A DNA stretch of 64,000 nt from Murdochiella vaginalis (GTDB lineage: Bacteria; Bacillota; Clostridia; Tissierellales; Peptoniphilaceae), in the NCBI RefSeq assembly GCF_900119705.1, contig NZ_LT632322.1, positions 1,054,001 through 1,118,000 of the forward strand, read 5' to 3'. The translations under genes were made by a program, and so were the position numbers. Positions within the stretch are counted from its first letter, which is position 1. The number at the start of each line of letters is the position of its first letter. Under the pieces are notes generated by a model that was given only the letters and a program-made list of their open reading frames with translations, did not search any database and was not told the origin of the DNA. Shown here one piece after another: positions 34,415 to 44,221 of this stretch.

Positions 34415-36613
34415 ATGACGATCGACCAATTGATCCATGCGGTAAAAGCCTATCATCCATCAACGGATGAGGCATTAATTCGTCGTGCCTATCATATGGC
34501 CGCCTCGGCGCATGAGGGCCAAAAGCGCAATTCCGGTGAACCGTATATTATTCATCCCTTACATGTTGCCATGATTCTGGCGGAGCTGCAGATGGACGAT
34601 CAAACCATCTGTGCAGGTCTTCTTCACGATGTTCTCGAAGATACGCCCATTACCGAAGCCGATATGATTCAGGAATTCGGCCCGGAGATCACCAGCTTGG
34701 TCGATGGCGTAACCAAGCTGAAACAGCTGCAATCCAAGTCCAAAGTGGACAATCAGGTGGAGAATTACCGCAAGATGGTCATGGCGATGGCCAACGACAT
34801 TCGCGTGATCATCGTCAAGCTGGCGGATCGCTTGCACAATTTGCGCACGCTGGACTATAAAGATCGTGCCAAGCAAATTGAAAAAGCAACGGAAACCATT
34901 GAAATCTATGTGCCGATTGCGCATCGTCTTGGTATTTCCACCATTAAATCCGAGCTGGAAGATCTCTGCTTAAAATATTTGGATCCGGATGCGTATTTTG
35001 AGATTTCCGCACTGGTTCATAAGCGATTGGAAGAACGACAGGAATATATTCGCCATATCATGGATCAGCTCAGCGAAGAGCTTCATGCCATCGGTATTCA
35101 TTTTGAAATTTCCGGTCGACCGAAGACACTGTATTCCATTTATAAAAAAATGTATCAGCAGAATAAGACCTTTGATCAGATTTTTGATGTGTCTGCGATT
35201 CGCGTCATCGTCGATACGGTGAAGGATTGTTATTCCGTTTTAGGCGTTGTCCATACGCTTTGGAAGCCGATTCCGAAACGCTTCAAGGATTACATTGCCA
35301 TGCCGAAACAGAATATGTATCAGTCGTTACATACGACACTGATTGGACCGGGCGGGGAAACCTTTGAAGTGCAAATTCGCACCTTTGAGATGCATCAGAC
35401 AGCAGAATACGGTATTGCGGCACACTGGCAATACAAGGAGGGACGCCGGAAGAAAACGGCGTTCGATAAAAAGCTCACCTGGGTACGACAGCTCATGGAA
35501 TGGCAGAAGACTGCTACCGATTCCAAAGAATATATGGAAACACTGAAAGGCGACTTCTTTTCCGATGAGGTCTATGTGTTTTCACCTCGTGGAGACGTGG
35601 TGGAGCTTACGCGCGGATCGACTCCCGTAGATTTTGCCTATCGCATTCACTCCGACATTGGAAATCATTGTGTGGGAGCGAAGGTGGACGGAAGGCTGGT
35701 GCCGCTGGATCATGTCTTAGAGAACGGAAACATTGTTGAAATTCTCACATCCAAAAACACAGCAGGCCCGTCGCGCGACTGGCTTAAATTTGTTGCCAAT
35801 CCCTCTACCAAGCAGAAAATTCGTCAATTCTTCAAACACGCCAATCGAGAAGATAACATCGCGATCGGGCGTGACATGCTCATTCAGGATCTGAAAAAAG
35901 ACGGTTATCATGCCAACGAGCTGATGACGGATGAGCTGTTGGGAAGCGTGATCGCACGTACCAGTTATTCTTCTCCGGAGGATCTCTTTGCGGCCATCGG
36001 ATTCGGGTCGCAGTCGTTAGCAGGTATTACCGGAAGGCTAAAAAATGCCTATGAGGAGCAGAAGAGCAAGGAAGAGGAAGAGAAACGACTAAAAGAGTTA
36101 CAGCAGCAGGCTTCGGAAAAGTCTGAACCGCAAAAGGTTGAGCGTTACAGCTCGAAAATGGCGGATGAAGCAGTTCGTATTCGCGGAGAAGGTGTCTCAA
36201 ACCTGCAAATCAAGCTGGCACAGTGCTGTTCGCCTGTTCCCGGGGATGATATCATCGGCTACATCACGATGGGACGCGGCATTTCCGTACATCGTTGCGA
36301 TTGTGCCAATATCGTGAACACGAAGCAGCCGGAACGTTTGATTCAAGTCGAGTGGGCCAAAACCGAAAAAGCGAAATTTTATTCGACTTTGCGCATTATG
36401 GCACGCAATAAGACGGGCTATATGGCAAATATCGTTGAATTGCTCAGTAAGATGGAGATTAATATGTCCGGGCTGCAGGTGCATACGGATAATGATAATA
36501 CGGCCCATATCCTCATGACCATGGAGATTGATGATGCGAATGAGGTATATGAAGTCATGCGAAAAATTCGCTCTGTGCCGAACACCATCAGTGTTTTCCG
36601 CATGAACGGGTAG
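34415..36613 (+). CDS. Bifunctional (p)ppGpp synthetase/hydrolase (Rel)
   Basis: This 732-residue stringent-response enzyme contains, in order: an HD hydrolase domain (HPLHVAMILAE and HDVLEDT, residues about 45-80), the synthetase domain (GRPKTLYSIYKKM, FDVSAIRVIV), a TGS domain (VYVFSPRGDVVELTRG, about 390-450), a zinc-finger/CC region and a C-terminal ACT domain. HD and synthetase residues look intact, so both activities are expected. It makes and degrades the alarmone on ribosome stalling. Confidence 0.95.
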   Translation: MTIDQLIHAVKAYHPSTDEALIRRAYHMAASAHEGQKRNSGEPYIIHPLHVAMILAELQMDDQTICAGLLHDVLEDTPITEADMIQEFGPEITSLVDGVTKLKQLQSKSKVDNQVENYRKMVMAMANDIRVIIVKLADRLHNLRTLDYKDRAKQIEKATETIEIYVPIAHRLGISTIKSELEDLCLKYLDPDAYFEISALVHKRLEERQEYIRHIMDQLSEELHAIGIHFEISGRPKTLYSIYKKMYQQNKTFDQIFDVSAIRVIVDTVKDCYSVLGVVHTLWKPIPKRFKDYIAMPKQNMYQSLHTTLIGPGGETFEVQIRTFEMHQTAEYGIAAHWQYKEGRRKKTAFDKKLTWVRQLMEWQKTATDSKEYMETLKGDFFSDEVYVFSPRGDVVELTRGSTPVDFAYRIHSDIGNHCVGAKVDGRLVPLDHVLENGNIVEILTSKNTAGPSRDWLKFVANPSTKQKIRQFFKHANREDNIAIGRDMLIQDLKKDGYHANELMTDELLGSVIARTSYSSPEDLFAAIGFGSQSLAGITGRLKNAYEEQKSKEEEEKRLKELQQQASEKSEPQKVERYSSKMADEAVRIRGEGVSNLQIKLAQCCSPVPGDDIIGYITMGRGISVHRCDCANIVNTKQPERLIQVEWAKTEKAKFYSTLRIMARNKTGYMANIVELLSKMEINMSGLQVHTDNDNTAHILMTMEIDDANEVYEVMRKIRSVPNTISVFRMNG

Positions 36614-36621
36614 GAGGCAGT

Positions 36622-37245
36622 ATGCAAATTCGAACAGCATTGGGCGCGTACTTTGGCGAGAACAGCTATTTCGTAAGCGATGAAGCGACAAAGCAAGCCA
36701 TCCTGATTGACCCGGGCGCCCGGATCCCTTCGTTTGATCGGTATTTGGAAGAGGAAGGATTGATGTTAACGGACATTCTGTTAACGCATGGACATGTCGA
36801 TCACATTGCCGGCGCCGGCTATTATCACAAGGAGTATGATGCGCCGATCTGGCTGCATGAAAAGGAAAAAGAGGTTTTGGCCAACACGCTTCGACAGTAT
36901 TCTGAAATACTGGGGGAAGCGGCAAGAGATATTGTGCCCAGCCGTTGGTTCGTGGAAGGAGACGATATTTCTTCGCTTTCCTTATCGGCCATGGAAACGC
37001 CGGGGCATACACAGGGAAGTGTGGTTTTTCGATTAGGCGAGGCGCTGTTTACCGGCGATACGCTATTTTGCGGCTCGATCGGACGCATGGATCTATTTAC
37101 CGGCGATGAAGGGCAAATGCGAGAATCGCTACGGAAATTATTCGCCATTAAGGAAAACCTGACAATTTATCCCGGCCATGGAGAAACGACAACCATCGAA
37201 AACGAGAGACATTGGAATCCGTATGTACGTGCGGTGTTGCAATAG
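36622..37245 (+). CDS. MBL-fold hydrolase (glyoxalase II-like)
   Basis: This 207-residue metallo-beta-lactamase-fold protein has the metal motif LTHGHVDHIAG, then ETPGHTQGSV, FTGDTLF and YPGHGETT for the second metal site. It could be a thiolesterase such as glyoxalase II; the substrate cannot be assigned. It begins eight bases after the Rel stop with GTAGGAGG upstream, an arrangement common in Firmicutes. Confidence 0.88.
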   Translation: MQIRTALGAYFGENSYFVSDEATKQAILIDPGARIPSFDRYLEEEGLMLTDILLTHGHVDHIAGAGYYHKEYDAPIWLHEKEKEVLANTLRQYSEILGEAARDIVPSRWFVEGDDISSLSLSAMETPGHTQGSVVFRLGEALFTGDTLFCGSIGRMDLFTGDEGQMRESLRKLFAIKENLTIYPGHGETTTIENERHWNPYVRAVLQ

Positions 37246-37262
37246 AAATAAAAGGAGAGACT

Positions 37263-39038
37263 ATGGAATCGCTTAACGGATTGATGCGTTCGCATTATTG
37301 CGGCGCGCTTCGAAAAGAGGACATCGGAAAAAGCGTTGTATTGATGGGGTGGGCGCAAAAGGTACGTGATCTCGGAGCACTTGCCTTCATCGATTTGCGG
37401 GACCGCACAGGTCTTGTGCAGCTAACCTTCAATCAGGAGCAGGATGCGGCGCTGTATGAAAAGGCAAAAGGGGTTCATCAAGAATATGTTTTGGCTGCTG
37501 TTGGGCGCGTAGTGGAGCGCTCCGCAAAGAACCCGGATCTTGCCACCGGTGATATTGAAGTGATTTGCGAAACCCTGCGTATTCTGGACGTGGCGAAAAC
37601 GCCGCCCATCTATATTCGTGATGACGATGACGTGAAGGAAGAGATGCGCCTAAAATACCGTTATCTTGATTTGCGCAAGCCCAAAATGCAGGAAATGCTG
37701 ACCAAGCGCGCCGAGATTACCCGTGCGTTTCGTGAATTTTTGTATCACGAAGGCTTTATTGAAGTCGAGACACCGTATTTAGGAAAGCCCACTCCGGAAG
37801 GTGCGCGCGATTATCTGGTGCCTTCCCGCGTTTCCGAAGGCAAGTTTTATGCTCTGCCGCAGAGTCCACAGCTTTATAAACAGCTGCTTATGATCGGCGG
37901 AACCGACCGCTATTATCAGGTGGCGCGCTGCTTCCGCGACGAGGATCTGCGTGCCAATCGTCAACCGGATTTCACGCAGGTGGATATTGAAATGTCGTTT
38001 GTGACGATGGAAGATGTCCTAGAAATCAATGAACGTCTGATGGCATCTGTTTTCCACGATATTCTCGGAGTGGATTTGCCACGCCCGTTCCGTCGCATAC
38101 GCTATGAAGAAGCGATGAATCGCTTCGGTACGGACAAACCGGATCTTCGCTATGGCTTTGAAATTGTGCGGCTCAATGGTATCGAAGAGACTACGGATTT
38201 TGCCCTCTTCCAACAGGTGAAGGACGACGGGGCGCTCATTGCCGGCATTAATTTTGATGGACAAGCCAAGAACTATCCTCGTAAGAAATTGGATGCCCTC
38301 ACGACCTTTGCAAAAGGTATCGGCGCCAGTGGCATGCTTTGGGTGAAGAAAACAGAGGAAGGCATACAGTCCAGCTTTAATAAGTTTTTGACGGAAGAAA
38401 CGAAGCATTTCTTAGAAGAGCGTTTGGCCCTTCAGGATGGTGACGTTGCGGTCCTGTTAATCGGGCCGGAAGCGAAGACGCTGGAACGACTGGGAACGTT
38501 ACGTACCACCGTGGCAAATGAACAGTTGACCTTTGCACCCGATGATTTCGCGCTGTGCTGGGTAGTTGATTTTCCGATGTTTGAATACGATGAAGAAGAA
38601 CAGCGCTATGTGGCGATGCATCATCCGTTTACCAAGCCCTTGGAAGAAGATTTGCCGCTTTTGGATACCGATCCGCTTCGTGTTCGTGCACAGGCGTATG
38701 ATATCGTGATTAACGGGGATGAGCGCGGCGGCGGTTCCATTCGTATCAACAACGCCGAGCTGCAGGATAAGATCTTCCATCTGCTGAAATTGAGCGAAGA
38801 AGAAATTGCATCGCGTTTCGGATTCTTTGTGGACGCATTAAAGTACGGCACGCCACCGCATGGCGGCATTGCCTACGGTCTGGATCGCTTTGTCATGATG
38901 ATGATCAACCGCAGCAATATTCGCGACGTGATCGCCTTCCCGAAGACGCAAACGGCGCAAGATCTCATGATGGATGCACCGACGGTTATTTCCGCTACAC
39001 AATATGAGGAGCTCCATATTTCACCACGCAACGAATAA
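37263..39038 (+). CDS. aspS: Aspartyl-tRNA synthetase
   Basis: This 591-residue class II enzyme has an OB-fold anticodon domain (SVVLMGWAQKVRDLGALAFIDLRDRTG), motif 2 (ARCFRDEDLRANRQPDFTQ), a bacterial GAD insertion and motif 3 (GIAYGLDRFVMMM). The start at 37263 follows AAAAGGAGAG. The N-terminus overlaps nothing of the MBL gene with this start. No hisS is adjacent, although many Clostridia have hisS-aspS. Confidence 0.95.
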   Translation: MESLNGLMRSHYCGALRKEDIGKSVVLMGWAQKVRDLGALAFIDLRDRTGLVQLTFNQEQDAALYEKAKGVHQEYVLAAVGRVVERSAKNPDLATGDIEVICETLRILDVAKTPPIYIRDDDDVKEEMRLKYRYLDLRKPKMQEMLTKRAEITRAFREFLYHEGFIEVETPYLGKPTPEGARDYLVPSRVSEGKFYALPQSPQLYKQLLMIGGTDRYYQVARCFRDEDLRANRQPDFTQVDIEMSFVTMEDVLEINERLMASVFHDILGVDLPRPFRRIRYEEAMNRFGTDKPDLRYGFEIVRLNGIEETTDFALFQQVKDDGALIAGINFDGQAKNYPRKKLDALTTFAKGIGASGMLWVKKTEEGIQSSFNKFLTEETKHFLEERLALQDGDVAVLLIGPEAKTLERLGTLRTTVANEQLTFAPDDFALCWVVDFPMFEYDEEEQRYVAMHHPFTKPLEEDLPLLDTDPLRVRAQAYDIVINGDERGGGSIRINNAELQDKIFHLLKLSEEEIASRFGFFVDALKYGTPPHGGIAYGLDRFVMMMINRSNIRDVIAFPKTQTAQDLMMDAPTVISATQYEELHISPRNE

Positions 39039-39107
39039 AAAAATCTCATTAAAGAGGTATCGTTCTATCGGAGCTTTAGAACCGGAACTTTTGGAAAGGA
39101 GGCGGGC

Positions 39108-39572
39108 ATGAAGAATAAAGCATTTGTTACGAAATGCGAGGGAACACAATGTGAAATTATGGTGATGCGCGCGGAAGCGTGTGGATCCTGTCAAGCTTGC
39201 AATGCCTGTCATGCCAAGCCCAGCATTTATAGCATTGAAAACGCCTTAGGTGTTTCCGAAGGGGACTGGGTAATGATCGAAATGGATGATAAACAATTCT
39301 TTCGTCGCATAGGGCTGGTCTATGTGCTCCCGCTACTTTTTTTCCTTGGCGGTCTTTTTCTAAGTCTGTTTATTCAGCAGCGTTTAGGAAAAAATAATGA
39401 GCTGATCAGCGTTTTGGTCGGATTTTTCGGTTTGGCACTGTATCCTCTCTTCATTCGACCGGTGGATAAGAGGGAAGGGAATGTTCCGGCGATGCACATG
39501 ATCTATCGTACGAGTGCAGCGGAGCGGACGGACGATTGCTGTACGAAAAGACAATCGGGAATGGAGGCATAA
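39108..39572 (+). CDS. RseC/SoxR-reducing-type membrane protein
   Basis: This 154-residue protein has an N-terminal four-cysteine segment (ACGSCQACNAC) for an Fe-S cluster, then two membrane helices (about 68-90 and 100-118). This is the SoxR_red/RseC layout. In Clostridia such proteins are tied to electron transfer to the membrane, for example with Rnf genes, though none is adjacent here. A second pair of cysteines (DDCC) lies near the end. GAAAGGAGG precedes the ATG. Confidence 0.85.
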   Translation: MKNKAFVTKCEGTQCEIMVMRAEACGSCQACNACHAKPSIYSIENALGVSEGDWVMIEMDDKQFFRRIGLVYVLPLLFFLGGLFLSLFIQQRLGKNNELISVLVGFFGLALYPLFIRPVDKREGNVPAMHMIYRTSAAERTDDCCTKRQSGMEA

Positions 39573-40885
39573 TGCGACCTATTGTATCCATTGTTGGACG
39601 CCCGAACGTGGGAAAATCGACTCTTTTTAATAAATTGGTGGGACAACGCGCTGCAATTACCGAAGATACTCCCGGCGTCACAAGGGATCGACTCTATCGA
39701 GAAGTGGAATGGCAAAATCGCTACTTTTTACTGATGGACACGGGGGGATTGGAAGTCGACTCGGATGATGTCATGGCCACCCAGATCGCTTTTCAGGTGG
39801 ATCTGGCATTGTCGGACAGTCAGCTGGTTCTCTTTTTAGTGGATGGCCGCACCGGCATCACTGCGATGGACCGCATGGTAGCGGAAAAAATTCGTCGCAG
39901 CGGAAAACCTTGCCTGGTGGTAGTCAATAAAATCGACACGCATGACACACCGCACGAAGTCTATGAATTCTATGAGTTGGGCTTTCCGGAACTGTTTGTT
40001 ATTTCTGCAGAGCAGCAATACGGTCTCGGCGATTTGCTGGACGCGATTTTTGATCATTTGCCGGAAGGCGTAGAGGTCGAAGAGGAAGACGATTCCTTGA
40101 AGATCGCCCTCATCGGCAAGCCGAATGTCGGGAAAAGCTCCATGGTGAATTTTCTTTTGGGCGAAGAACGGATGATTGTCACCGACATTCCCGGCACGAC
40201 ACGGGACGCCATCGACTCTTTCTACGAACGAAATGGGAGAAGTTATACATTAATCGATACAGCCGGACTTCGTCGGCAGCGCTCGGTCGATTCGCGTATC
40301 GAAAAATATTCTGTTCTGCGCACGTTATCCTCTGTGGATCGCGCGGACCTTTGCCTCTTCTTGATCGATGTGCAGGAAGGCCCTACCGAGCAGGATGCCA
40401 AGATTGCCGGCTATGCCCATGATCAGCGTAAAGCTTCTATTATCGTGCTCAATAAATGGGATCTGGTGGAAAAGGAGACCAATACCTTGCGCAACATGGA
40501 ACAACGCATTCGTCAGGTGTTGACCTTTAACCATTATGCACCGATTTTATCCGTTTCCGTGAAGACAGGACAACGGATGGATCGTCTGTTTTCTCTCATT
40601 GAAGAAGTGGATGAACACTACAGCTTCCGCATTTCCACAGGACTTTTAAATAATCTGGTGCGTGATGCGGTCGTCATGAATCCGCCGCCGACGGATAAAG
40701 GCAATCGCCTTAAAATTTTCTACGCTTCGCAGGTTTCCACGCGTCCGCCTAAATTTTTGTTTTATGTGAACGATGCGGAATTGATGCATTTTTCCTATAT
40801 GCGTTACCTCGAAAATCAGCTGCGTAAAAACTTTGATTTTTCCGGCGTGGCATTGCAACTGGAAGTACGGGAACGAAAGGAGTAA
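39572..40885 (+). CDS. der: Ribosome-biogenesis GTPase Der (EngA)
   Basis: This 437-residue protein carries two tandem GTPase domains: G1 motifs GRPNVGKST and GKPNVGKSS, G3 DTGG and DTAG, and G4 NKID and NKWD, followed by the KH-like domain. Der is needed for 50S assembly. The ATG shares one base with the previous stop behind GGAGG; the longer frame starts inside the upstream gene and lacks a site. Confidence 0.96.
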   Translation: MRPIVSIVGRPNVGKSTLFNKLVGQRAAITEDTPGVTRDRLYREVEWQNRYFLLMDTGGLEVDSDDVMATQIAFQVDLALSDSQLVLFLVDGRTGITAMDRMVAEKIRRSGKPCLVVVNKIDTHDTPHEVYEFYELGFPELFVISAEQQYGLGDLLDAIFDHLPEGVEVEEEDDSLKIALIGKPNVGKSSMVNFLLGEERMIVTDIPGTTRDAIDSFYERNGRSYTLIDTAGLRRQRSVDSRIEKYSVLRTLSSVDRADLCLFLIDVQEGPTEQDAKIAGYAHDQRKASIIVLNKWDLVEKETNTLRNMEQRIRQVLTFNHYAPILSVSVKTGQRMDRLFSLIEEVDEHYSFRISTGLLNNLVRDAVVMNPPPTDKGNRLKIFYASQVSTRPPKFLFYVNDAELMHFSYMRYLENQLRKNFDFSGVALQLEVRERKE

Positions 40886-40887
40886 GG

Positions 40888-41490
40888 ATGCGCTTTCTTA
40901 CCGTTCTTTTGCTTAGCTATTTTCTCGGCGGCCTGCCGACAGGACTGCTCTTGGGGAAACTCCTTGCGCATACCGATATTCGCAAACAGGGAAGCGGCAA
41001 TATCGGATCGACGAATGCTCTCCGAACGCTTGGCTGGAAGGTCGGCCTTTTGACCTTTGCCGGCGATTTCGGGAAGGGAGCCTTAGCGGTTTTGGTGGCT
41101 CGTATGATGGTGCCTTCCGATCCGCTCGCCGTAGCAGTGGCCATGTTTTTTGTCGTTTTTGGCCACTGCTATTCGCCGTTTTTGCACCTTACCGGTGGGA
41201 AAGGCGTGGCTACGATCTGTGGCGCGATGATGGCTGTTAATGTTGTGTTGACCTTGTTTTGGCTTGGACTGTTTTTTCTCATCGTGGTGCTTTCCCGTCT
41301 CGTTTCGCTGGGCTCAATTCTTGCTGTCAGCGGTGCTGCTTTGCATACGTTGCTTTTTACCGCGCATCCTTTGGTGATTCGCGTGGCATTGCTACTTTGT
41401 GCGATGGTATGTATATATCGTCATAAAGAAAATATCGAGCGTCTTCTGCAGGGCAAAGAGCCTCGCTTAGGAGGACATCATGCCGACTGA
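40888..41490 (+). CDS. plsY: Acyl-phosphate glycerol-3-phosphate acyltransferase PlsY
   Basis: This 200-residue integral membrane enzyme starts phospholipid synthesis by acylating glycerol-3-phosphate. The three loops are present: GGLPTGLLLGK, GSGNIGSTNALRTLG and HCYSPFLHLTGGKGVAT. About five membrane segments are expected. It begins two bases after der and its end overlaps the next gene by 11 bases. Confidence 0.95.
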   Translation: MRFLTVLLLSYFLGGLPTGLLLGKLLAHTDIRKQGSGNIGSTNALRTLGWKVGLLTFAGDFGKGALAVLVARMMVPSDPLAVAVAMFFVVFGHCYSPFLHLTGGKGVATICGAMMAVNVVLTLFWLGLFFLIVVLSRLVSLGSILAVSGAALHTLLFTAHPLVIRVALLLCAMVCIYRHKENIERLLQGKEPRLGGHHAD

Positions 41491-42487
41491 AGTACAGCAG
41501 AAAACAAAACGTCGTTTTCCTGTATTACGCTTGCTTATTTTGTTGCTTTTTGCCTTTCTTCTCTTTATTTTTGTGCGGCGTGTTTGGAATTCCAAAACGG
41601 TCACTCTTGTGCAATCGGAGCGTGTGGAACAATCGCGAGAGGGCAGAGGTGTGTTTGTGTACTACGAATATGCACCGGATGTCTTCCAGCATGTGGATTG
41701 GCCAAAGGAGACCATGAACACGGTCAATACCGAAATTCGCTATCGCGTCGATACACCTCTCTTTAAACTGGATGAAGCACTTCGTCGTCGAGTGGAATCC
41801 CAGGCTACGCGTCTTGCCGGCAGCGCGGAGGAAGAATATCTGCAAAAAATGTTGAAGGCGGATGCCGTTCTTACTCCCTTTTCGTGCATGGCCTCGTTCG
41901 TTTCAGATGGGTACGAATCGCTCTTTACGCCGCAGTCGCTGTCGCTTCTTCAACCCGGCGATCTCGGAACCGAAAATAAAAATCAGGAACATGCGGGCTT
42001 AAAATTTCTGGACAATCGCCTTTTTTACCTTGTGCTGGATCTTCCGCAATCGGTTTTGCCGTTAGATGTGAAATTGGGAGAAGACTATACCTTAGTGACG
42101 GATAAGGATGTGACACTGCATGGGAAAATTATACGGCGAAGCGACGATTCTCTTGGCCGCAGCTTGTTGATTTTTTCTCTTCGTGACGGCGTTTTGCGCG
42201 TGCGGGGGGAACGCTTTTCCACCATACGACTGGTGCTTTCCCAAGCAGAATGCTATCGCCTTCCCGAATCCGCGATTTTCTATGAGGGTGCGGAAACCTT
42301 CTGTTATGTTCTGGATAAAAACCACGTAGCGAAAAAGGTAGCGATCCATCTTATGGGAAGCGATAAAGAGACAGGAGAATTCTTTGTCGCCGGCGGAGAT
42401 GACGACGCAAACGAGGCAGCGCTGCATCGCTTTGACCGCGTCATTCTTCGACCGCAGGAAGTAAAGGAAGGAGGATTATACCGATGA
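41480..42487 (+). CDS. HlyD-like membrane-anchored protein
   Basis: This 335-residue protein has one N-terminal membrane helix (about 14-30) and an extracytoplasmic part containing repeated strand motifs, as in HlyD/membrane-fusion proteins. No membrane transporter partner is adjacent. The position before yggS-sepF-lspA recurs in Clostridia, as I remember it, so the role may be in the division cluster and not in secretion. TTAGGAGG precedes the ATG. Confidence 0.7.
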   Translation: MPTEVQQKTKRRFPVLRLLILLLFAFLLFIFVRRVWNSKTVTLVQSERVEQSREGRGVFVYYEYAPDVFQHVDWPKETMNTVNTEIRYRVDTPLFKLDEALRRRVESQATRLAGSAEEEYLQKMLKADAVLTPFSCMASFVSDGYESLFTPQSLSLLQPGDLGTENKNQEHAGLKFLDNRLFYLVLDLPQSVLPLDVKLGEDYTLVTDKDVTLHGKIIRRSDDSLGRSLLIFSLRDGVLRVRGERFSTIRLVLSQAECYRLPESAIFYEGAETFCYVLDKNHVAKKVAIHLMGSDKETGEFFVAGGDDDANEAALHRFDRVILRPQEVKEGGLYR

Positions 42488-43167
42488 CAATAAACGACAA
42501 CTGGAAGGCGATTCGGGCGCGCATGAACGCAGCCGCTGCACGTTTCGGCCATCAACCGGAGGAGATTACGCTCGTTGCGGTAACGAAAACGGTGGAGGAG
42601 GAACGCATACGCGAGGCCATTTCGCTGGGAATTCTGGATGTAGGTGAAAATCGCGTACAGGAAATGCTACGCAAGCAGGAGGCGTTTTCCGGTGCCCGGT
42701 TGCATATGATCGGTCAGCTTCAGAAAAATAAGGTGCGTCTGCTGCCGCAATCGGTTGTGCTGGTGCAAAGTGTCGACCGGCTGTCCCTCTTGCAGGAAAT
42801 GGAACGAATCGGCAATCGCGATGACCGTCAATTTGAAGCGTTGATTCAGGTGAATGTTGCCGGAGAAGAACAAAAAGGCGGATGCAACCCGGACGAAGTT
42901 GTTCCTATTCTGGATGCGGCCGAGGAAATGCAACAGGTTCGCATTCGTGGACTGATGATGGTCGCTCCGGCGGCAACGGATTGCGAAGAAATTCGCCCGG
43001 TGTTTAAAAAGATGCGCACTTTGTTCGAAAAGTGTCGTACCATCGGGTATAATAGGAACCAACTGGACATTTTATCAATGGGAATGTCCCATGATTTTGA
43101 GGTCGCACTAGAAGAAGGGGCAACGATGGTACGCATCGGAACCGCACTATTTGGAAAACGAAGTTGA
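42484..43167 (+). CDS. PLP homeostasis protein YggS/YlmE
   Basis: This 227-residue PROSC family protein binds pyridoxal phosphate without catalytic activity and keeps PLP balance. The Lys in VAVTKT (about residue 36), HMIGQLQKNKV and GLMMVAPA followed by LSMGMSHDFEVALEEGATMVRIG are the conserved blocks. It is coupled by ATGA overlap to the HlyD-like gene and precedes sepF, as ylmE precedes ylmF. Confidence 0.93.
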   Translation: MTINDNWKAIRARMNAAAARFGHQPEEITLVAVTKTVEEERIREAISLGILDVGENRVQEMLRKQEAFSGARLHMIGQLQKNKVRLLPQSVVLVQSVDRLSLLQEMERIGNRDDRQFEALIQVNVAGEEQKGGCNPDEVVPILDAAEEMQQVRIRGLMMVAPAATDCEEIRPVFKKMRTLFEKCRTIGYNRNQLDILSMGMSHDFEVALEEGATMVRIGTALFGKRS

Positions 43168-43180
43168 CGAGGAGGATAGA

Positions 43181-43696
43181 ATGGGCTTTTTTGAGAAAAT
43201 CAAAAACATGATTGGCATCGAAGATCAATACGAAGATGAGGACTACAACGAAGAATACGACTATGCCAATCGCGGATCTTATGACAATTCCTACGACGCA
43301 CATCCGGAACAGGAAAAGACTTCGACGTTCTCTTCCGATTACGCTTCGGCAAGCTATGAAGAGCCGTCCTCTTCTGCCTCGCGTCTGGGAAAAGTCATTG
43401 ATATGACTTCCGGCTCGGCACGCATGCGCATCAGCATTCAGGAGCCGCTGGAATACGATGATGGTCCGAAGGTACTGGACAACATTGCGCAGTCTCGCAC
43501 GGTGGTGCTCAACCTGGAAATGCTGGAGGTGGACAAAAAACGTCAGATTTTCGACTTTGTCAGCGGTGGCGTCTATGCCTTGAATGGAGATATTCAAAAA
43601 GTGACCAAAGACATCTACGTCATTGTTCCAAAGGGAGTGGATGTCGATGCGGCGGTCAAACAGTCCGTAAGCGACCAGTCGATGTATCAACTGTAA
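43181..43696 (+). CDS. sepF: Cell division protein SepF
   Basis: This 171-residue protein has an N-terminal amphipathic helix (GFFEKIKNMIG) that binds membrane, an acidic linker, and the DUF552 core with SRTVVLNLEMLEVDKKRQIFDFVSGGVYALNGDIQKV, which polymerises and tethers FtsZ. ATG 43181 follows GAGGAGG. A strong terminator follows directly. Confidence 0.95.
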   Translation: MGFFEKIKNMIGIEDQYEDEDYNEEYDYANRGSYDNSYDAHPEQEKTSTFSSDYASASYEEPSSSASRLGKVIDMTSGSARMRISIQEPLEYDDGPKVLDNIAQSRTVVLNLEMLEVDKKRQIFDFVSGGVYALNGDIQKVTKDIYVIVPKGVDVDAAVKQSVSDQSMYQL

Positions 43697-43703
43697 GAAT
43701 GAC

Positions 43704-43734
43704 GCTCCCTCGGGGTTCCGAGGGAGCTTTTTTT
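43704..43734 (+). terminator. Terminator after sepF
   Basis: GCTCCCTCGG, loop GGTT, CCGAGGGAGC and seven T's form a perfect intrinsic terminator just before lspA. Confidence 0.95.
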
Positions 43735-43747
43735 GGATGGGAGAATT

Positions 43748-44221
43748 ATGATTGTAGGAATGGGAATTGCTTTGCTTTGGAGCCTTGCGGATCAGCTGAC
43801 CAAAGCGTGGGCTTCCTCGACATTATCGGGACAGCCCTCAATGGATGTGATCGGCCATTGGCTGCGTTTTACCTATGTGCAAAATGAAGGAGCGGCCTTC
43901 GGCATTCTAAGCGGACAAAAATGGTTTTTTGTGTTGCTTACTATCGCCGCCATCATTTTTTTACTGGTGATGCTACGGCGTTATCAACACGTGCATCCGA
44001 TCTACATCCTTGCCATGGGGTTGATCCTTGGCGGCGCAATAGGGAATCTCATCGACCGTGTGCGTTTTGGATCCGTAGTGGATTTTATTCAAGTAGATTT
44101 CATTGACGCGCTTCATTTTCCCGTTTTTAATGTGGCGGATATTGGTGTTACGGTCGGCATTTTTACACTCGCCCTTTTGCTTTTGCTTTTGCCGGAACAC
44201 GTGTGGAGGCAAAAGCCATGA
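43748..44221 (+). CDS. lspA: Lipoprotein signal peptidase (signal peptidase II)
   Basis: This 157-residue membrane aspartyl protease removes signal peptides from prolipoproteins such as those at 4976 and 20547. Four membrane segments and the catalytic aspartates in GNLIDRV and FNVADIGV are visible. ATG 43748 is preferred to a TTG five codons earlier, which falls against the terminator. Its stop overlaps the ung start. Confidence 0.95.
   Translation: MIVGMGIALLWSLADQLTKAWASSTLSGQPSMDVIGHWLRFTYVQNEGAAFGILSGQKWFFVLLTIAAIIFLLVMLRRYQHVHPIYILAMGLILGGAIGNLIDRVRFGSVVDFIQVDFIDALHFPVFNVADIGVTVGIFTLALLLLLLPEHVWRQKP

Noticed and set aside
36197-37012. A 271-residue antisense frame over the Rel end and MBL gene
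   Set aside because: The translation is low in recognisable structure and the plus-strand genes are certain.
39039-39107. Short inverted repeat GTTCTA...TAGAAC after aspS as terminator or operator
   Set aside because: The stem is only six pairs, with no T-run, and it has no second copy that I noticed.
43004-43690. A 228-residue antisense frame over yggS/sepF
   Set aside because: It mirrors sepF codon bias and has no upstream signals.
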